From positions 1 to 64,000 of the forward strand of contig CAVDRM010000002.1 in the NCBI GenBank assembly GCA_963611355.1: a DNA stretch of 64,000 nt. The letters are read 5' to 3'. Source of the stretch: CAVDRM01 sp963611355. Its GTDB lineage: Bacteria > Bacillota > Clostridia > Christensenellales > Aristaeellaceae. A model generated the notes under the pieces. That model had not been told where the DNA came from, did not search any database, and saw only the letters and a program-made list of their open reading frames with translations. Position 1 is the stretch's first letter. Each line of letters opens with the position of its first letter. The position numbers and the translations under genes were made by a program. Below are positions 43,659-51,163 of the stretch, piece after piece.

Positions 43659-44639
43659 TTAGAACACAGCGCTGTCCGAGTCGATCCTGGACACGATGAA
43701 GTTTGCAAGCAGGATGGTAATGCAGCAGGCGACCGACTGGAACGTGGATACGGCGGCCGTTTTGCCGATGGACGTGTTGCTCTGCAGGGCGGCGTATACG
43801 TAGGTATCAAAGGTAGACGCCACCTTGTACAGGGAGTTGGGCACACCCTGCGTAACCTGATAGAACAGGCCGAAATCCGAGGCGAAGATGCCGCCTACGG
43901 ACAGGATGAACATCATCACGATGATGGTTTTCAGCATGGGCAGGGTGATGAACTTTGCCTGCTGCCATTTGCTTGCGCCGTCCAGCATGGCCGCCTCGTA
44001 CAGCGAGCTGTCAATGCCCGTAATGCTGGCCAGGTACACCACCATGCTGTAGCCCGTGCCCTTCCACACCTTCAGGAACACCAGGAAGAAGGGCCAGTAT
44101 CTGGCCTCCGAATACCAGCGGTGCGGCTGACCGCCGAAGAACACCACAATGCGGTTGAGCAGGCCGTAATCGGAGTTGAGGAAGGCGAATACGAAATAGC
44201 TGACGACTACCCAGGACAGGAAGTGCGGGAAGAACATCATCGTCTGGTACACCTTGGATTTGCGCTTGGAGTACAGCTCGTTGATTGCCAGCGCCAGCAC
44301 CACGGGAATCACAATGCCCAGGATGATAAAGACGATGTTGTACAGCAGCGTATTGCGCAGCAGCATGGTAAAGGCGTTGTTGCTGATGAAGAACTTGAAA
44401 TTCTTCAGCCCCACAAAATCGCTGTGCAGCAGGTTGTACAAAAAGCTCTTGCGCGGAAAAATCCTGTAGTTTTTGAAGGCAATAATGATGCCGAACATCG
44501 GCAGATAGCAGAACAATACATACCAGATAAACGTAGGAAAGCCCAGCAGCGCAAGCTCGGTATCCTCGCGCGACCATCTTTTTTTCTTGCGCGCAGGCTT
44601 TCTGATTTCCGCCGTGCGTTCTCCTGTCTTCAGGCTCAT
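43659..44639 (-). CDS. Carbohydrate ABC transporter permease (LplB/MalF family)
   Basis: Permease of 326 residues with six spans, LplB-like. FPTFIWYVLFCYLPMFGIIIAFKNY-type start (key part YLPMFGIIIAFKNYRIF) and the EAA loop YEAAMLDGASKWQQAKFITL are characteristic. I place the start at ATG 44639 (MSLKTGE), 6 nt after GGAGGG, not at an upstream ATG. It is the first gene of the island operon (two permeases, binding protein, terminator, GH130, GH38, GH20), preceded by a region with TTAACAT repeats that probably bind the divergent LacI-type regulator. Confidence 0.93.
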   Translation of the reverse strand: MSLKTGERTAEIRKPARKKKRWSREDTELALLGFPTFIWYVLFCYLPMFGIIIAFKNYRIFPRKSFLYNLLHSDFVGLKNFKFFISNNAFTMLLRNTLLYNIVFIILGIVIPVVLALAINELYSKRKSKVYQTMMFFPHFLSWVVVSYFVFAFLNSDYGLLNRIVVFFGGQPHRWYSEARYWPFFLVFLKVWKGTGYSMVVYLASITGIDSSLYEAAMLDGASKWQQAKFITLPMLKTIIVMMFILSVGGIFASDFGLFYQVTQGVPNSLYKVASTFDTYVYAALQSNTSIGKTAAVSTFQSVACCITILLANFIVSRIDSDSAVF

Positions 44640-44662
44640 CGGCTTCCCTCCAATTAACAGAA

Positions 44663-44821
44663 TTAACATTGTTTGCTCATATGTTAGCATACCGTTCAGC
44701 ACATGTCAATAGCTATGGTAAATTTTAATATATATTTATCCATCCAGAAAATAAATTTTGTTTTTCATGAGTTAACATTGTTAATTTTACTATTGACTTT
44801 TTCCGGTTAACATAGTATGCT
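44663..44821. promoter_or_regulatory. Divergent control region with repeated operator-like sites
   Basis: TTAACATTGTT occurs at 44663-44673, TTAACATTGTTAA (an inverted repeat with a 3-nt centre) at 44772-44784, and TTAACATAGTA at 44807-44817; a related minus-strand form is near 44690. A LacI-gene promoter of TTGACT (44793-44798) and TATGCT (44816-44821, 17-nt spacer) would be covered by the last site. The region is AT-rich and shows no other feature. Confidence 0.6.
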
Positions 44822-44883
44822 TTATAATGTTCATCTATTCCATTGAATTGCTCTGTTTGACTGCAATGAAAGGTTGTGTTTCT

Positions 44884-45897
44884 GTGGCTCGGATTACCAT
44901 GCAGGAGCTTGCCGATTCCCTTGGCACCTCGCGCATTACGGTATGGAAGGCGTTGACCAACCGGCCCGGCGTATCCGATACGCTGCGCACCGAAATCCAG
45001 CATAAATCGCAGGAGCTGGGCTATTACGCCGCCGAGCGCACGGCGCACGCCCAGCCGCAGCGCACCTTTTCGGTGGTCGTCGCCCGACCGGAATCCTCCG
45101 CGTTCTGGATGCAGATCATCCACTATGCCGCCAAGGAGCTGGCGCTGCACGGCATCAACCTGATGTATACCTACATGCCCGCGCTGTACCGCCCCGGCTA
45201 CGAGCTGCCCGCCTCCCTGGAGGGCGGAGCGGTCAGCGGCTTTATCGTGCTCAATATTTACGATCAGGAGCTGCTCAGGCTTCTGTCCAAAAGCCCGCTG
45301 CCCAAGGTTTTTCTGGATACCATTCCCGCCATGCCCGAGCGCGCGCTGGGCGGCGATCTGCTGATCATCGAGGGGCGCTCCCGCGTGCGTGAAATCACCG
45401 CGCGCCTGCTGGACCGCGGCTATCGCAGGCTGAGCTTTGTGGGCGACGTCAACTATGCCCAGACCAACATGGACCGCTACCGCGGCTTTCTGGATGCGCA
45501 CGCCGCGCACGGCGTTACGCCCGATCCCGTGCTGAGCATGACGGGCTCTCTCGGCCTGCGCAGCCATTATGAGGAAATCAGCCGCTTTCTCGCCTCCCTG
45601 CCCGCCCTGCCCGATGCGTTTATCTGCCCCAGCGATTTTATCGCCCACTATATCCAGCACTACCTGTCCGAAACCGGCGTGCCCGCCGGCAAGTGCCCCA
45701 TCCTTACGGGCTTTGACAACAACGCGGAATACGCAAACGTAGCCGAGCAGATTACCACCGTGGATGTGGATACCTCGTCCCTTGGCAAGCGCCTGGCGCG
45801 GCAGCTGATCTATCGCGCGGATTACCCGCAGGCGCCCTACGAAACCACCTATTTTTCCACGCAGATTCTCTATCGCGGCGCGCTTGCGCAGCCGTAA
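44884..45897 (+). CDS. LacI-family transcriptional regulator
   Basis: LacI/GalR-type repressor, 337 residues from GTG 44884. The helix-turn-helix ITMQELADSLGTSRITVWKAL is at the N-terminus, followed by hinge residues and a periplasmic-binding-like sugar domain (TFSVVVARPESSAFW, FICPSDFIAHYI, ILTGFDNNAEYANVAEQITT). I chose GTG 44884 (AAAGG 10 nt upstream) because upstream ATGs add a non-family extension. It is divergent from the island operon and probably senses a sugar derived from the imported glycan, repressing both promoters. Confidence 0.9.
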   Translation: MARITMQELADSLGTSRITVWKALTNRPGVSDTLRTEIQHKSQELGYYAAERTAHAQPQRTFSVVVARPESSAFWMQIIHYAAKELALHGINLMYTYMPALYRPGYELPASLEGGAVSGFIVLNIYDQELLRLLSKSPLPKVFLDTIPAMPERALGGDLLIIEGRSRVREITARLLDRGYRRLSFVGDVNYAQTNMDRYRGFLDAHAAHGVTPDPVLSMTGSLGLRSHYEEISRFLASLPALPDAFICPSDFIAHYIQHYLSETGVPAGKCPILTGFDNNAEYANVAEQITTVDVDTSSLGKRLARQLIYRADYPQAPYETTYFSTQILYRGALAQP

Positions 45898-45899
45898 CG

Positions 45900-46063
45900 C
45901 ATGCCCGCAAGGGAATCACCCTGTACGGCGCAAATCAGCCCATCCTGTTCGCCGCCCAACAGGCACTGCATGAGGGCAGACCAGTCAACGTCTTCACCTC
46001 ATCCCCCGCGCTTAAGGACGAGCAGACCATCGTGCAAACGCTTTGTGATGTCAAGCAGTGAAA
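45900..46063 (+). pseudogene. 3' remnant of an unidentified gene
   Basis: After the LacI stop a frame reads HARKGITLYGANQPILFA..., then LHEGRPVNVF and ends QTLCDVKQ before a TGA at 46061-46063. It has protein-like composition but no start codon or ribosome site, so it looks like the C-terminus of a gene removed by rearrangement next to the IS element. I cannot name the family. Confidence 0.45.
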
Positions 46064-46084
46064 GTCTATGGAAATGCTATAATT

Positions 46085-47298
46085 TGTGTTGAGTTATAAT
46101 ACATAGGTAACACGGAAGCAAACAAAAAGAGAACTCATGTGGTAAGATAGCAGTGCCAACAAACCAGCCACCACAGAGGAGTTCTCCATGGACAGAATAA
46201 CACAGGAAGCGTACTATCGTCAACGGGTATTGAAATATGCGGCGAAGCACGGGGTAACGAGGGCGGCAGAGCGGTACAGGATGAGCCGCAAGACGGTCCA
46301 CAAGTGGAAGCGGCGGTATGACGGCACGATTGAGTCACTGAAGAATCGAAGCCGTGCGCCGCTGCACTCGCCCCTGAAGCAAAGCGACTGGGAAATCCAG
46401 CTGGTGCAGCGATACGCAAAAAAGTACCCGCGCGATCTGCTGCTGGGCTATGAAAAGGCGCAGAAGAGCGGCTATGCCAGGAGCTACGGCTGCTTCAAGC
46501 GAACGGCCTCAAAGCTCAGGCCGCCCGAGAAGAAAAAGCATGCCCGCCAGAACAAGCCGTATGAGCGCGCGGCATACCCCGGTCAGAAAATCCAGATGGA
46601 CGTAAAATTCGTCCCGTCCTATTGCGTAGCCAACGGCCAGAAATACTACCAATTCACGGCCAAGGACGAATGCACGCGCTGGACATACCGGGAAATGTAC
46701 GAGGAGCACAGCACGCACAGCGCCTGGCAATTTCTGATGAACCTGGTTCGCAAAGCGCCATTTCCCATCCGGATGATCCAGACGGACAACGGCACGGAGT
46801 TTACAAATGCGCTGCTGGTAACCAAGTCAAAGCACAAGACGCTGTTTGAGTCCGCTCTGCTTGAGATGGGCATTGCGTATCACCGCATTCAGATCGCAAC
46901 GCCGCGCCACAACGGCAAGGTGGAACGGCAGCACCGGACGGACGAGCTGCGGTTCTACCGGCACATGCGGATGTACAGCCTGGAGGATGGCAGGAAGCAG
47001 CTGGCAGTATACCAGCGGCAGTCTAACGACCACATAACGACCACATCATGACGTGCCTGGGCATGCAATCGCCCAACCAGGTGCTGGCAAAGTACGCGGG
47101 CGTCATGTGGTAAAACCCGCTGGCACAGGCGCGCCGCAAGGCAAAGTATCCAAGGCCGTTCGGCAAGGCTTGCCGAACAGCCCCCTCCCATTGTACGGCT
47201 TTCTTACCACAGTCAAGGTCAGGTTGTATTTGCTCCGCAAATCTCCACCTTTCCCTTGACTGCGCTCTCTGGCCTTTGTGTAACCTATGTTTGACACG
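46085..47298 (+). mobile_element. IS481-like insertion sequence
   Basis: About 1.2 kb containing the transposase at 46188-47113. The left end has ACATAGGTAACAC (46101-46113) and the right end its near-perfect inverse GTGTAACCTATGT (47278-47290); outer TGTGTTGA- and TTGACAC-like sequences give the approximate ends. The 26-bp direct repeat starts 6 nt after the right end. Exact ends and any target duplication cannot be fixed by eye. Confidence 0.7.
46188..47113 (+). pseudogene. IS481-family transposase, disrupted by an 11-bp tandem duplication
   Basis: DDE transposase: an N-terminal helix-turn-helix (GVTRAAERYRMSRKTVHKWKRR) and an RNase H-like core with Asp in QMDVKF, Asp in QTDNGTEF and Glu in NGKVERQH. 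The 11-mer AACGACCACAT is duplicated in tandem at 47025-47035 and 47036-47046. This shifts the frame and ends translation at 47051. Removing one copy restores SNDHIMTCLGMQSPNQVLAK and a family-typical C-terminus ending at 47113. The catalytic triad is upstream of the lesion, so partial activity cannot be excluded. Confidence 0.85.
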
Positions 47299-47304
47299 GA
47301 TACA

Positions 47305-47330
47305 GGGAAACCCCTCGCTTTTTTTGAAAA
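47305..47330 (+). repeat. 26-bp direct repeat, right copy
   Basis: Identical to 35034-35059. It lies between the IS481-like right end and the rpsT promoter, 12.27 kb from the left copy. Confidence 0.9.
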
Positions 47331-47334
47331 GCCC

Positions 47335-47363
47335 TTGCGCTTTTGACGGGGCTGTGATACAAT
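47335..47363 (+). promoter_or_regulatory. Promoter of rpsT
   Basis: TTGCGC (47335-47340) and TACAAT (47358-47363) are 17 nt apart. The T7 and AAAA tracts of the direct repeat lie just upstream and could act as an UP-like element. Confidence 0.6.
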
Positions 47364-47442
47364 AGCGAATGCTGATTTGTGCGCAGCCGTATCCTGCGCC
47401 CGAATCGCGCTGATGAATCCATTTCGGGAGGTGAAAAAGAAA

Positions 47443-47706
47443 ATGCCGAACATTAAGTCTGCTATCAAGCGCGTGAAGGTTTCCAAGAAAAAGAACCTTC
47501 AGAATCGTATGGTCAAATCCGGCGTCAAAACCGCCGTTAAGAAGTATGAAGCCGCTTTAGCCGCAGAGCCTGCCACCGCCAATGTGCAGCTCAGCAACGC
47601 CTCTTCCGCGCTGGACAAGGCTGTGTCCAAGGGCGTCATCCACAAGAATGCCGCGAACCGCAAGAAGGCTCGTATGGCCAAGGCGCTCGCCAAGGCCGCC
47701 AAGTAA
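47443..47706 (+). CDS. rpsT: 30S ribosomal protein S20
   Basis: Small-subunit ribosomal protein bS20 that binds 16S rRNA, 87 residues. It begins MPNIKSAIKRVKVSKKKNLQ and has the usual very basic, three-helix composition with SALDKAVSKGVIHKNAANRKKARM near the end (HKNAANRKKARM is the hallmark). ATG 47443 has GGGAGGTG about 9 nt upstream; an ATG further upstream is out of character. It stands alone with its own promoter and terminator, as in many Bacillota. Confidence 0.96.
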   Translation: MPNIKSAIKRVKVSKKKNLQNRMVKSGVKTAVKKYEAALAAEPATANVQLSNASSALDKAVSKGVIHKNAANRKKARMAKALAKAAK

Positions 47707-47729
47707 TTGGCATTTTCATTCACCCTCTT

Positions 47730-47752
47730 CCCGCTGTAATGGCGGGTTTTTT
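47730..47752 (+). terminator. Intrinsic terminator after rpsT
   Basis: CCCGC / GCGGG stem with a TGTAATG loop is followed by six T, 23 nt after the rpsT stop. Confidence 0.8.
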
Positions 47753-47791
47753 CATACGGCGCTGCGGATGCAGGGAGGTGCTAAATCCGTC

Positions 47792-48073
47792 ATGAGTATA
47801 GGTTTTTTCCTTGTAGTTACGGTTATTTCTACCATTGGCGTGGCTGTGGCTGTGGCACTCGGCAGTCATGACCTGCACAAGCAGATGGACAGGATTGAAA
47901 AGACCAAGATCCTCACGACCAATATACGGAGCGAAAGCTCGTTCAGAAGGCACTATGAGCGCTGTGAGGTGACGTTTATGGTCTACTACAAAGACGGTAC
48001 GCATGAGGCCAAGACAATCGACACGAGCGACAGGAAGACCTATGACGCCTACATGAGCAAATTGGAGCTGTGA
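47792..48073 (+). CDS. Small single-span membrane protein, unknown
   Basis: A 93-residue protein. Residues about 2-22 (IGFFLVVTVISTIGVAVAVAL) form a membrane segment, followed by a polar, charged region with SHDLHKQMDRIEKTKIL and CEVTFMVYYKDGTHEAKTID. I do not recognise it. GGGAGGTG lies 11 nt before ATG 47792; ATG 47768 is an alternative. It lies after the rpsT terminator, and no strong promoter was seen. Confidence 0.6.
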   Translation: MSIGFFLVVTVISTIGVAVAVALGSHDLHKQMDRIEKTKILTTNIRSESSFRRHYERCEVTFMVYYKDGTHEAKTIDTSDRKTYDAYMSKLEL

Positions 48074-48210
48074 CCAAGGCATCGCCCGAAAGCGCACGGC
48101 GGACGAAGGCAGCACCGCAGTCATAGCCGGATTTTCCCCGTCCGAAGATTGGCGATGACGCGCCTAAGCTGTCTGCGTCAGGATAAAAACGAAAAATCTC
48201 CCGAAACGCA

Positions 48211-48260
48211 ATCAAACATCCGAACGCCCGCTTCACGAAGAAGAAGGCGTTCGGATTTGA
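48211..48260. repeat. Long inverted repeat, possible bidirectional terminator
   Basis: ATCAAA-CAT-CCGAACGCC (48211-48228) pairs with GGCGTTCGGATTTGAT, leaving a 3-nt bulge and a loop rich in A and G. The surrounding 48074-48357 holds otherwise only the terminator at 48304-48326. Confidence 0.5.
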
Positions 48261-48303
48261 TGTTTGGTCAGTCTGCCCACATGACCGAAAGTGGCGAAAA
48301 TCC

Positions 48304-48326
48304 GAGGGGTTCACCCCCTCTTTTTT
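48304..48326 (+). terminator. Intrinsic terminator downstream of the small membrane protein
   Basis: GAGGGG and CCCCTC flank a short loop and are followed by six T. Confidence 0.65.
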
Positions 48327-48357
48327 GTGAAAAAGCCGCTTTTTAACGGCGGATAAT

Positions 48358-48395
48358 ATAAAAACGTCCGAAAGCATAACGTTTTCGGACGTTTT
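48358..48395 (-). terminator. Terminator after tRNA-Ala
   Basis: CGTCCGAAA and TTTCGGACG form a 9-bp stem with flanking A/T runs. On the minus strand it lies 2 nt past the tRNA 3' end. Confidence 0.75.
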
Positions 48396-48396
48396 G

Positions 48397-48472
48397 TGGT
48401 GGAGCATAGCGGATTCGAACCGCTGACCTCTACAATGCGAATGTAGCGCGCTACCAACTGTGCTAATGCCCC
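48397..48472 (-). tRNA. tRNA-Ala(CGC)
   Basis: Read on the minus strand, 76 nt fold into a full cloverleaf: acceptor GGGGCAT/ATGCTCC with a G3-U70 wobble (the alanine identity pair), D arm GCAC/GCGC, anticodon stem CTACA/TGTAG with loop TTCGCAT (anticodon CGC, codon GCG), T arm AGCGG-TTCGAAT-CCGCT. The CCA end is encoded. Confidence 0.95.
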
Positions 48473-48565
48473 TTGCGCCATCCGTAAGACAGTCTCTTAC
48501 AAATGCTTGGATATTATAGCACACGGCATGAGAAAATGCAAGGGTTTCAAAAAGATTTCTTTCAG

Positions 48566-48658
48566 GCGCAGAAAAATCATTTCCGCAGCCTTGCCATGCA
48601 GGATGAATGGCTTCATCCTGCATGGAGCGTGTCAAAAGCGCAGTTTTTGGACACGCAG
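48566..48658 (+). repeat. Dispersed double-hairpin repeat, copy B
   Basis: Same element as 60312-60406, near-identical over about 70 bp starting GCGCAGAAAAATCATTTCC. It contains a 14-bp-arm palindrome CCATGCAGGATGAA...TTCATCCTGCATGG (48594-48625) and then a GCGTGTC/GACACGC inverted repeat. It lies past the 3' end of the permease gene. 48473-48565 shows nothing else. Confidence 0.85.
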
Positions 48659-48710
48659 ACTGCCCTGCCGAATGTACGGGCAGGGCAGGATAAGGATTGC
48701 TTGGGATTGC

Positions 48711-50141
48711 TTAGTATTCCTTCGGGCCGTCGGGGGTGTCCACAACGACCTTGGTCTTCTTCCAGCGGAACAGCACCATCCACGCCCACAGGATCGCACC
48801 AATGCCCATGTACACGGCAAAGGAGATCCATGAGCCAACGCCCTGGCCCAGTGTGCAGAAGAATGCGATGACCACCGCGATGACCAACGCCAGGCAGCGG
48901 GTCAAGTTGCCGCCCTTAAGATGATAGCCGCTCTTCCAATCAGGATGCTGCTTGTGCATACGGATCGCGCTGATCATGGTCAGCGCATAGGCGCAGGCGC
49001 AGCCAAAGGCCATCAGGTTGAAGAAATCGTTCATGAAGGTGCCGGCGTTTTGCAGCACCAGGAACACGATGGATACCGCCAGCAGCAGAATGTTGGGGAT
49101 GATGGGCTGCTGATGCTTGTTCAGCTTGGCAAAGGACGCAGGCAGAAAGTTTGTGCGCCCCATGGCGTACAGCAGGCGCACCGTGGACAGCCAAAAGCCC
49201 AGCAGGCAGGTGCCGATGGCGCACAGGATGGCGCAAATGCCAAACAGGATGGCGAATACGCGCCAGCCGGCGGTGCCAAACTGCTCCATCAGGGAGATGG
49301 CCAGAAAGCCACCGGTGGCCGCGCCTCCCTCCTCCACCAGGGGCTGCGCGTTCATGCCGCCCACGCCGATGAAAAAGAAGGCGTAGATCACGCCGCAGGT
49401 GACAACCGAGCCCCAGATGGCCTTGGTGCTGTCCTTGACGGGGAAGTCGCCTTCCTCAATCATCTGCGGCACGGTTTCAAAGCCAAAGAAGGGGGTAATC
49501 AGGAAGGCCATGCCGATGATCCAGCTGGGAATGCCAAGGGAAGACTTAATCTGGGAATAGAAGAAGTTGGAGAAGTTCTCTATGCTCCACTGGCCGGAGG
49601 TCATAAAAGCGATGGACGCGGCAATGCAGCCCGTGATGGCCAGCGCCAGCATGACCAGCTGAATCTTGCCGGCCACCTCCACGTTTTGCAGGCTCAGGAT
49701 AAAATAGCCCACCAGCAGCACGGCGGATACGATTTCCAGCACCGTAAAGCTGCTGTTAATGTTTGTTACATGGAAAATCCACTGCACAATGGCCATGATC
49801 GCAGCCGGGGGCACGGCAATCCACGCGGCCATAATCAGCCAGGCGGAAAGGAAGCCGCAGTGCTTGTTCAGGCCCACGGTGTTGTAGATCAGCTCGCCGC
49901 CCGCCTCGGGGAACAGCGGAGCCAAATCGCAGTATACAAAAGCGATAGGCAGAATCAGCGCGGTCATCAGCAGGAATGCCAGGAAGGTGCCGGGGCCGCA
50001 GTATTCATAGAAGATCGAATCCCAGTAACCGATGAAGGTGAAAATCGCGCCGGTAGCAATGGCGTATACGTAAATGAGCTTCAGGCTTCGGTTGAGCTTA
50101 TTCTCCGTCAGCGGGCTGTTGACGGTATTGTCCTTAGCCAC
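48711..50141 (-). CDS. APC-superfamily amino-acid permease (paralogue 2)
   Basis: Twelve-span transporter of 476 residues in the APC family. The first span has YAIATGAIFTFIGYWDSIF and CGPGTFLAF; later segments include APLFPEAGGELIYNTVGLN, PFFGFETVPQMIEEGDFPV and the cytoplasmic WKKTKVVVDTPDGPKEY end. The substrate is probably an amino acid or amine but cannot be assigned. The start is GTG 50141 after GGAAAGGG. It is clearly paralogous to 51164-52582 throughout and lies in the same orientation, downstream of the UcpA-like gene. Confidence 0.9.
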   Translation of the reverse strand: MAKDNTVNSPLTENKLNRSLKLIYVYAIATGAIFTFIGYWDSIFYEYCGPGTFLAFLLMTALILPIAFVYCDLAPLFPEAGGELIYNTVGLNKHCGFLSAWLIMAAWIAVPPAAIMAIVQWIFHVTNINSSFTVLEIVSAVLLVGYFILSLQNVEVAGKIQLVMLALAITGCIAASIAFMTSGQWSIENFSNFFYSQIKSSLGIPSWIIGMAFLITPFFGFETVPQMIEEGDFPVKDSTKAIWGSVVTCGVIYAFFFIGVGGMNAQPLVEEGGAATGGFLAISLMEQFGTAGWRVFAILFGICAILCAIGTCLLGFWLSTVRLLYAMGRTNFLPASFAKLNKHQQPIIPNILLLAVSIVFLVLQNAGTFMNDFFNLMAFGCACAYALTMISAIRMHKQHPDWKSGYHLKGGNLTRCLALVIAVVIAFFCTLGQGVGSWISFAVYMGIGAILWAWMVLFRWKKTKVVVDTPDGPKEY

Positions 50142-50281
50142 AAATATTCCCTTTCCTTTCTTATACGCATTTTTGCGCGCGCAAAAGGGGCTGCGCAGCC
50201 CTGCAATCGGTATTTCGATCGCGGCGCCGACGCAGCCCCCCGTTGTTATGCGCTGTATAATGCCGGTTGAACGGCAAAGCG

Positions 50282-51079
50282 TCAGTTGGTGCCGATGCTC
50301 ATGGTTTCGGGCAGGGTAGAGCCGCCGTCGATGACCACCTGAGAACCGGTCAGGTAGCTGGCCTCGTCGCTGCCCAGGAAGGCGAACAGCTCGCCCACTT
50401 CGATGGGCTTGGCCAGGCGCTTCATCGGCACGCCGCGGGCAATATCGTTGATCGCGCTCTCGGGATCTTCAGGGTTGGATTCCTGCGCCATCTTTTCCAC
50501 CATGGGGGTGCGGGCATAGCCCAGCTGAGAGCAGTTAACGCGGATATTGCGGTTGGCATATTCCACAGCCAGGCACTTGGTCAGGCCGACCAGCGCAGCC
50601 TTGGTCATGGCATAGGCAGCCTCGCCAGCGTCAGCCACGATGTCGCCGGTCACGGAGGAAGCGATCACGATGCTGCCGCCGCCCTGCTTGAGCATGTAGG
50701 GGATAACGGCCTTGCAGGTGTTCCAAACGCCCTTGATGTTCACGTCGATGTGGAAATCACGCACGGCGTCGGTCATTTCTTCAAAGGGAGCCAGGCGGCA
50801 TACGCCGGCGTTGCAGCAGGCGATGTTCACTTCGCCAAAGGTCTCGGCGGCCTTGGCGGCGGCGGCCTTCATCTGCTCGGGATCGGCCACGTTGGCCACG
50901 CAGGTAACGATCTCAGCGTTGTATTCCTTGCGCAGCTTTTCGGCGGTCTTTTCCACTGCGGGGGACAGATCCACCATGCACAGCTTGGCGCCATACTTGG
51001 CATACGCGGTGGCGATGCCTTCGCCCAGGCCTACCGCAGCGCCAGTGATCAGAGCAACTTTACCAGTCAGCTTAGCCAT
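50282..51079 (-). CDS. ucpA: UcpA-like short-chain dehydrogenase/reductase
   Basis: NAD(P)-dependent SDR, 265 residues. Motifs are TGAAVGLGEG (cofactor), NAGVCRL, catalytic Ser in IASSVTGDIVAD and YxxxK in AYAMTKAALVG. Long stretches match what I remember of Escherichia coli UcpA: RDFHIDVNIKGVWN, SNPEDPES and VIDGGSTLPETMS. UcpA has been linked to aldehyde (furfural) tolerance; the natural substrate is unclear. I chose ATG 51079 (MAKLTGK), 9 nt after AGGAG, over ATG 51085. It lies between two paralogous APC permeases, which suggests it acts on the transported compound. Confidence 0.85.
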   Translation of the reverse strand: MAKLTGKVALITGAAVGLGEGIATAYAKYGAKLCMVDLSPAVEKTAEKLRKEYNAEIVTCVANVADPEQMKAAAAKAAETFGEVNIACCNAGVCRLAPFEEMTDAVRDFHIDVNIKGVWNTCKAVIPYMLKQGGGSIVIASSVTGDIVADAGEAAYAMTKAALVGLTKCLAVEYANRNIRVNCSQLGYARTPMVEKMAQESNPEDPESAINDIARGVPMKRLAKPIEVGELFAFLGSDEASYLTGSQVVIDGGSTLPETMSIGTN

Positions 51080-51163
51080 AGTCATAATCTCCTTTTCAGC
51101 TTAGATTAAAATATGAGAGCAGTACGGCGCGGCAAGGCGCCGTCCGCAGGGAACGCGATGCGA

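Noticed and set aside
44793..44828. TATAAT at 44823 as the LacI-gene -10 box
   Set aside because: It is 24 nt from the only good -35 (TTGACT). TATGCT at 44816 has the standard 17-nt spacer.
35034..47330. Prophage or integrative conjugative element
   Set aside because: No integrase, relaxase, phage structural or replication genes lie between the repeats; content is a carbohydrate operon plus one IS.
47343..47363. TTGACG at 47343 as the rpsT -35 box
   Set aside because: The spacing to TACAAT at 47358 is only 9 nt. TTGCGC at 47335 gives the correct 17 nt.
48507..48833. Short protein-like frames over the double-hairpin repeats (also near 20418 and 60312)
   Set aside because: The shared peptide (PCRM...FILHGA) is just the translated palindrome; there is no ribosome site and the frames differ between copies.
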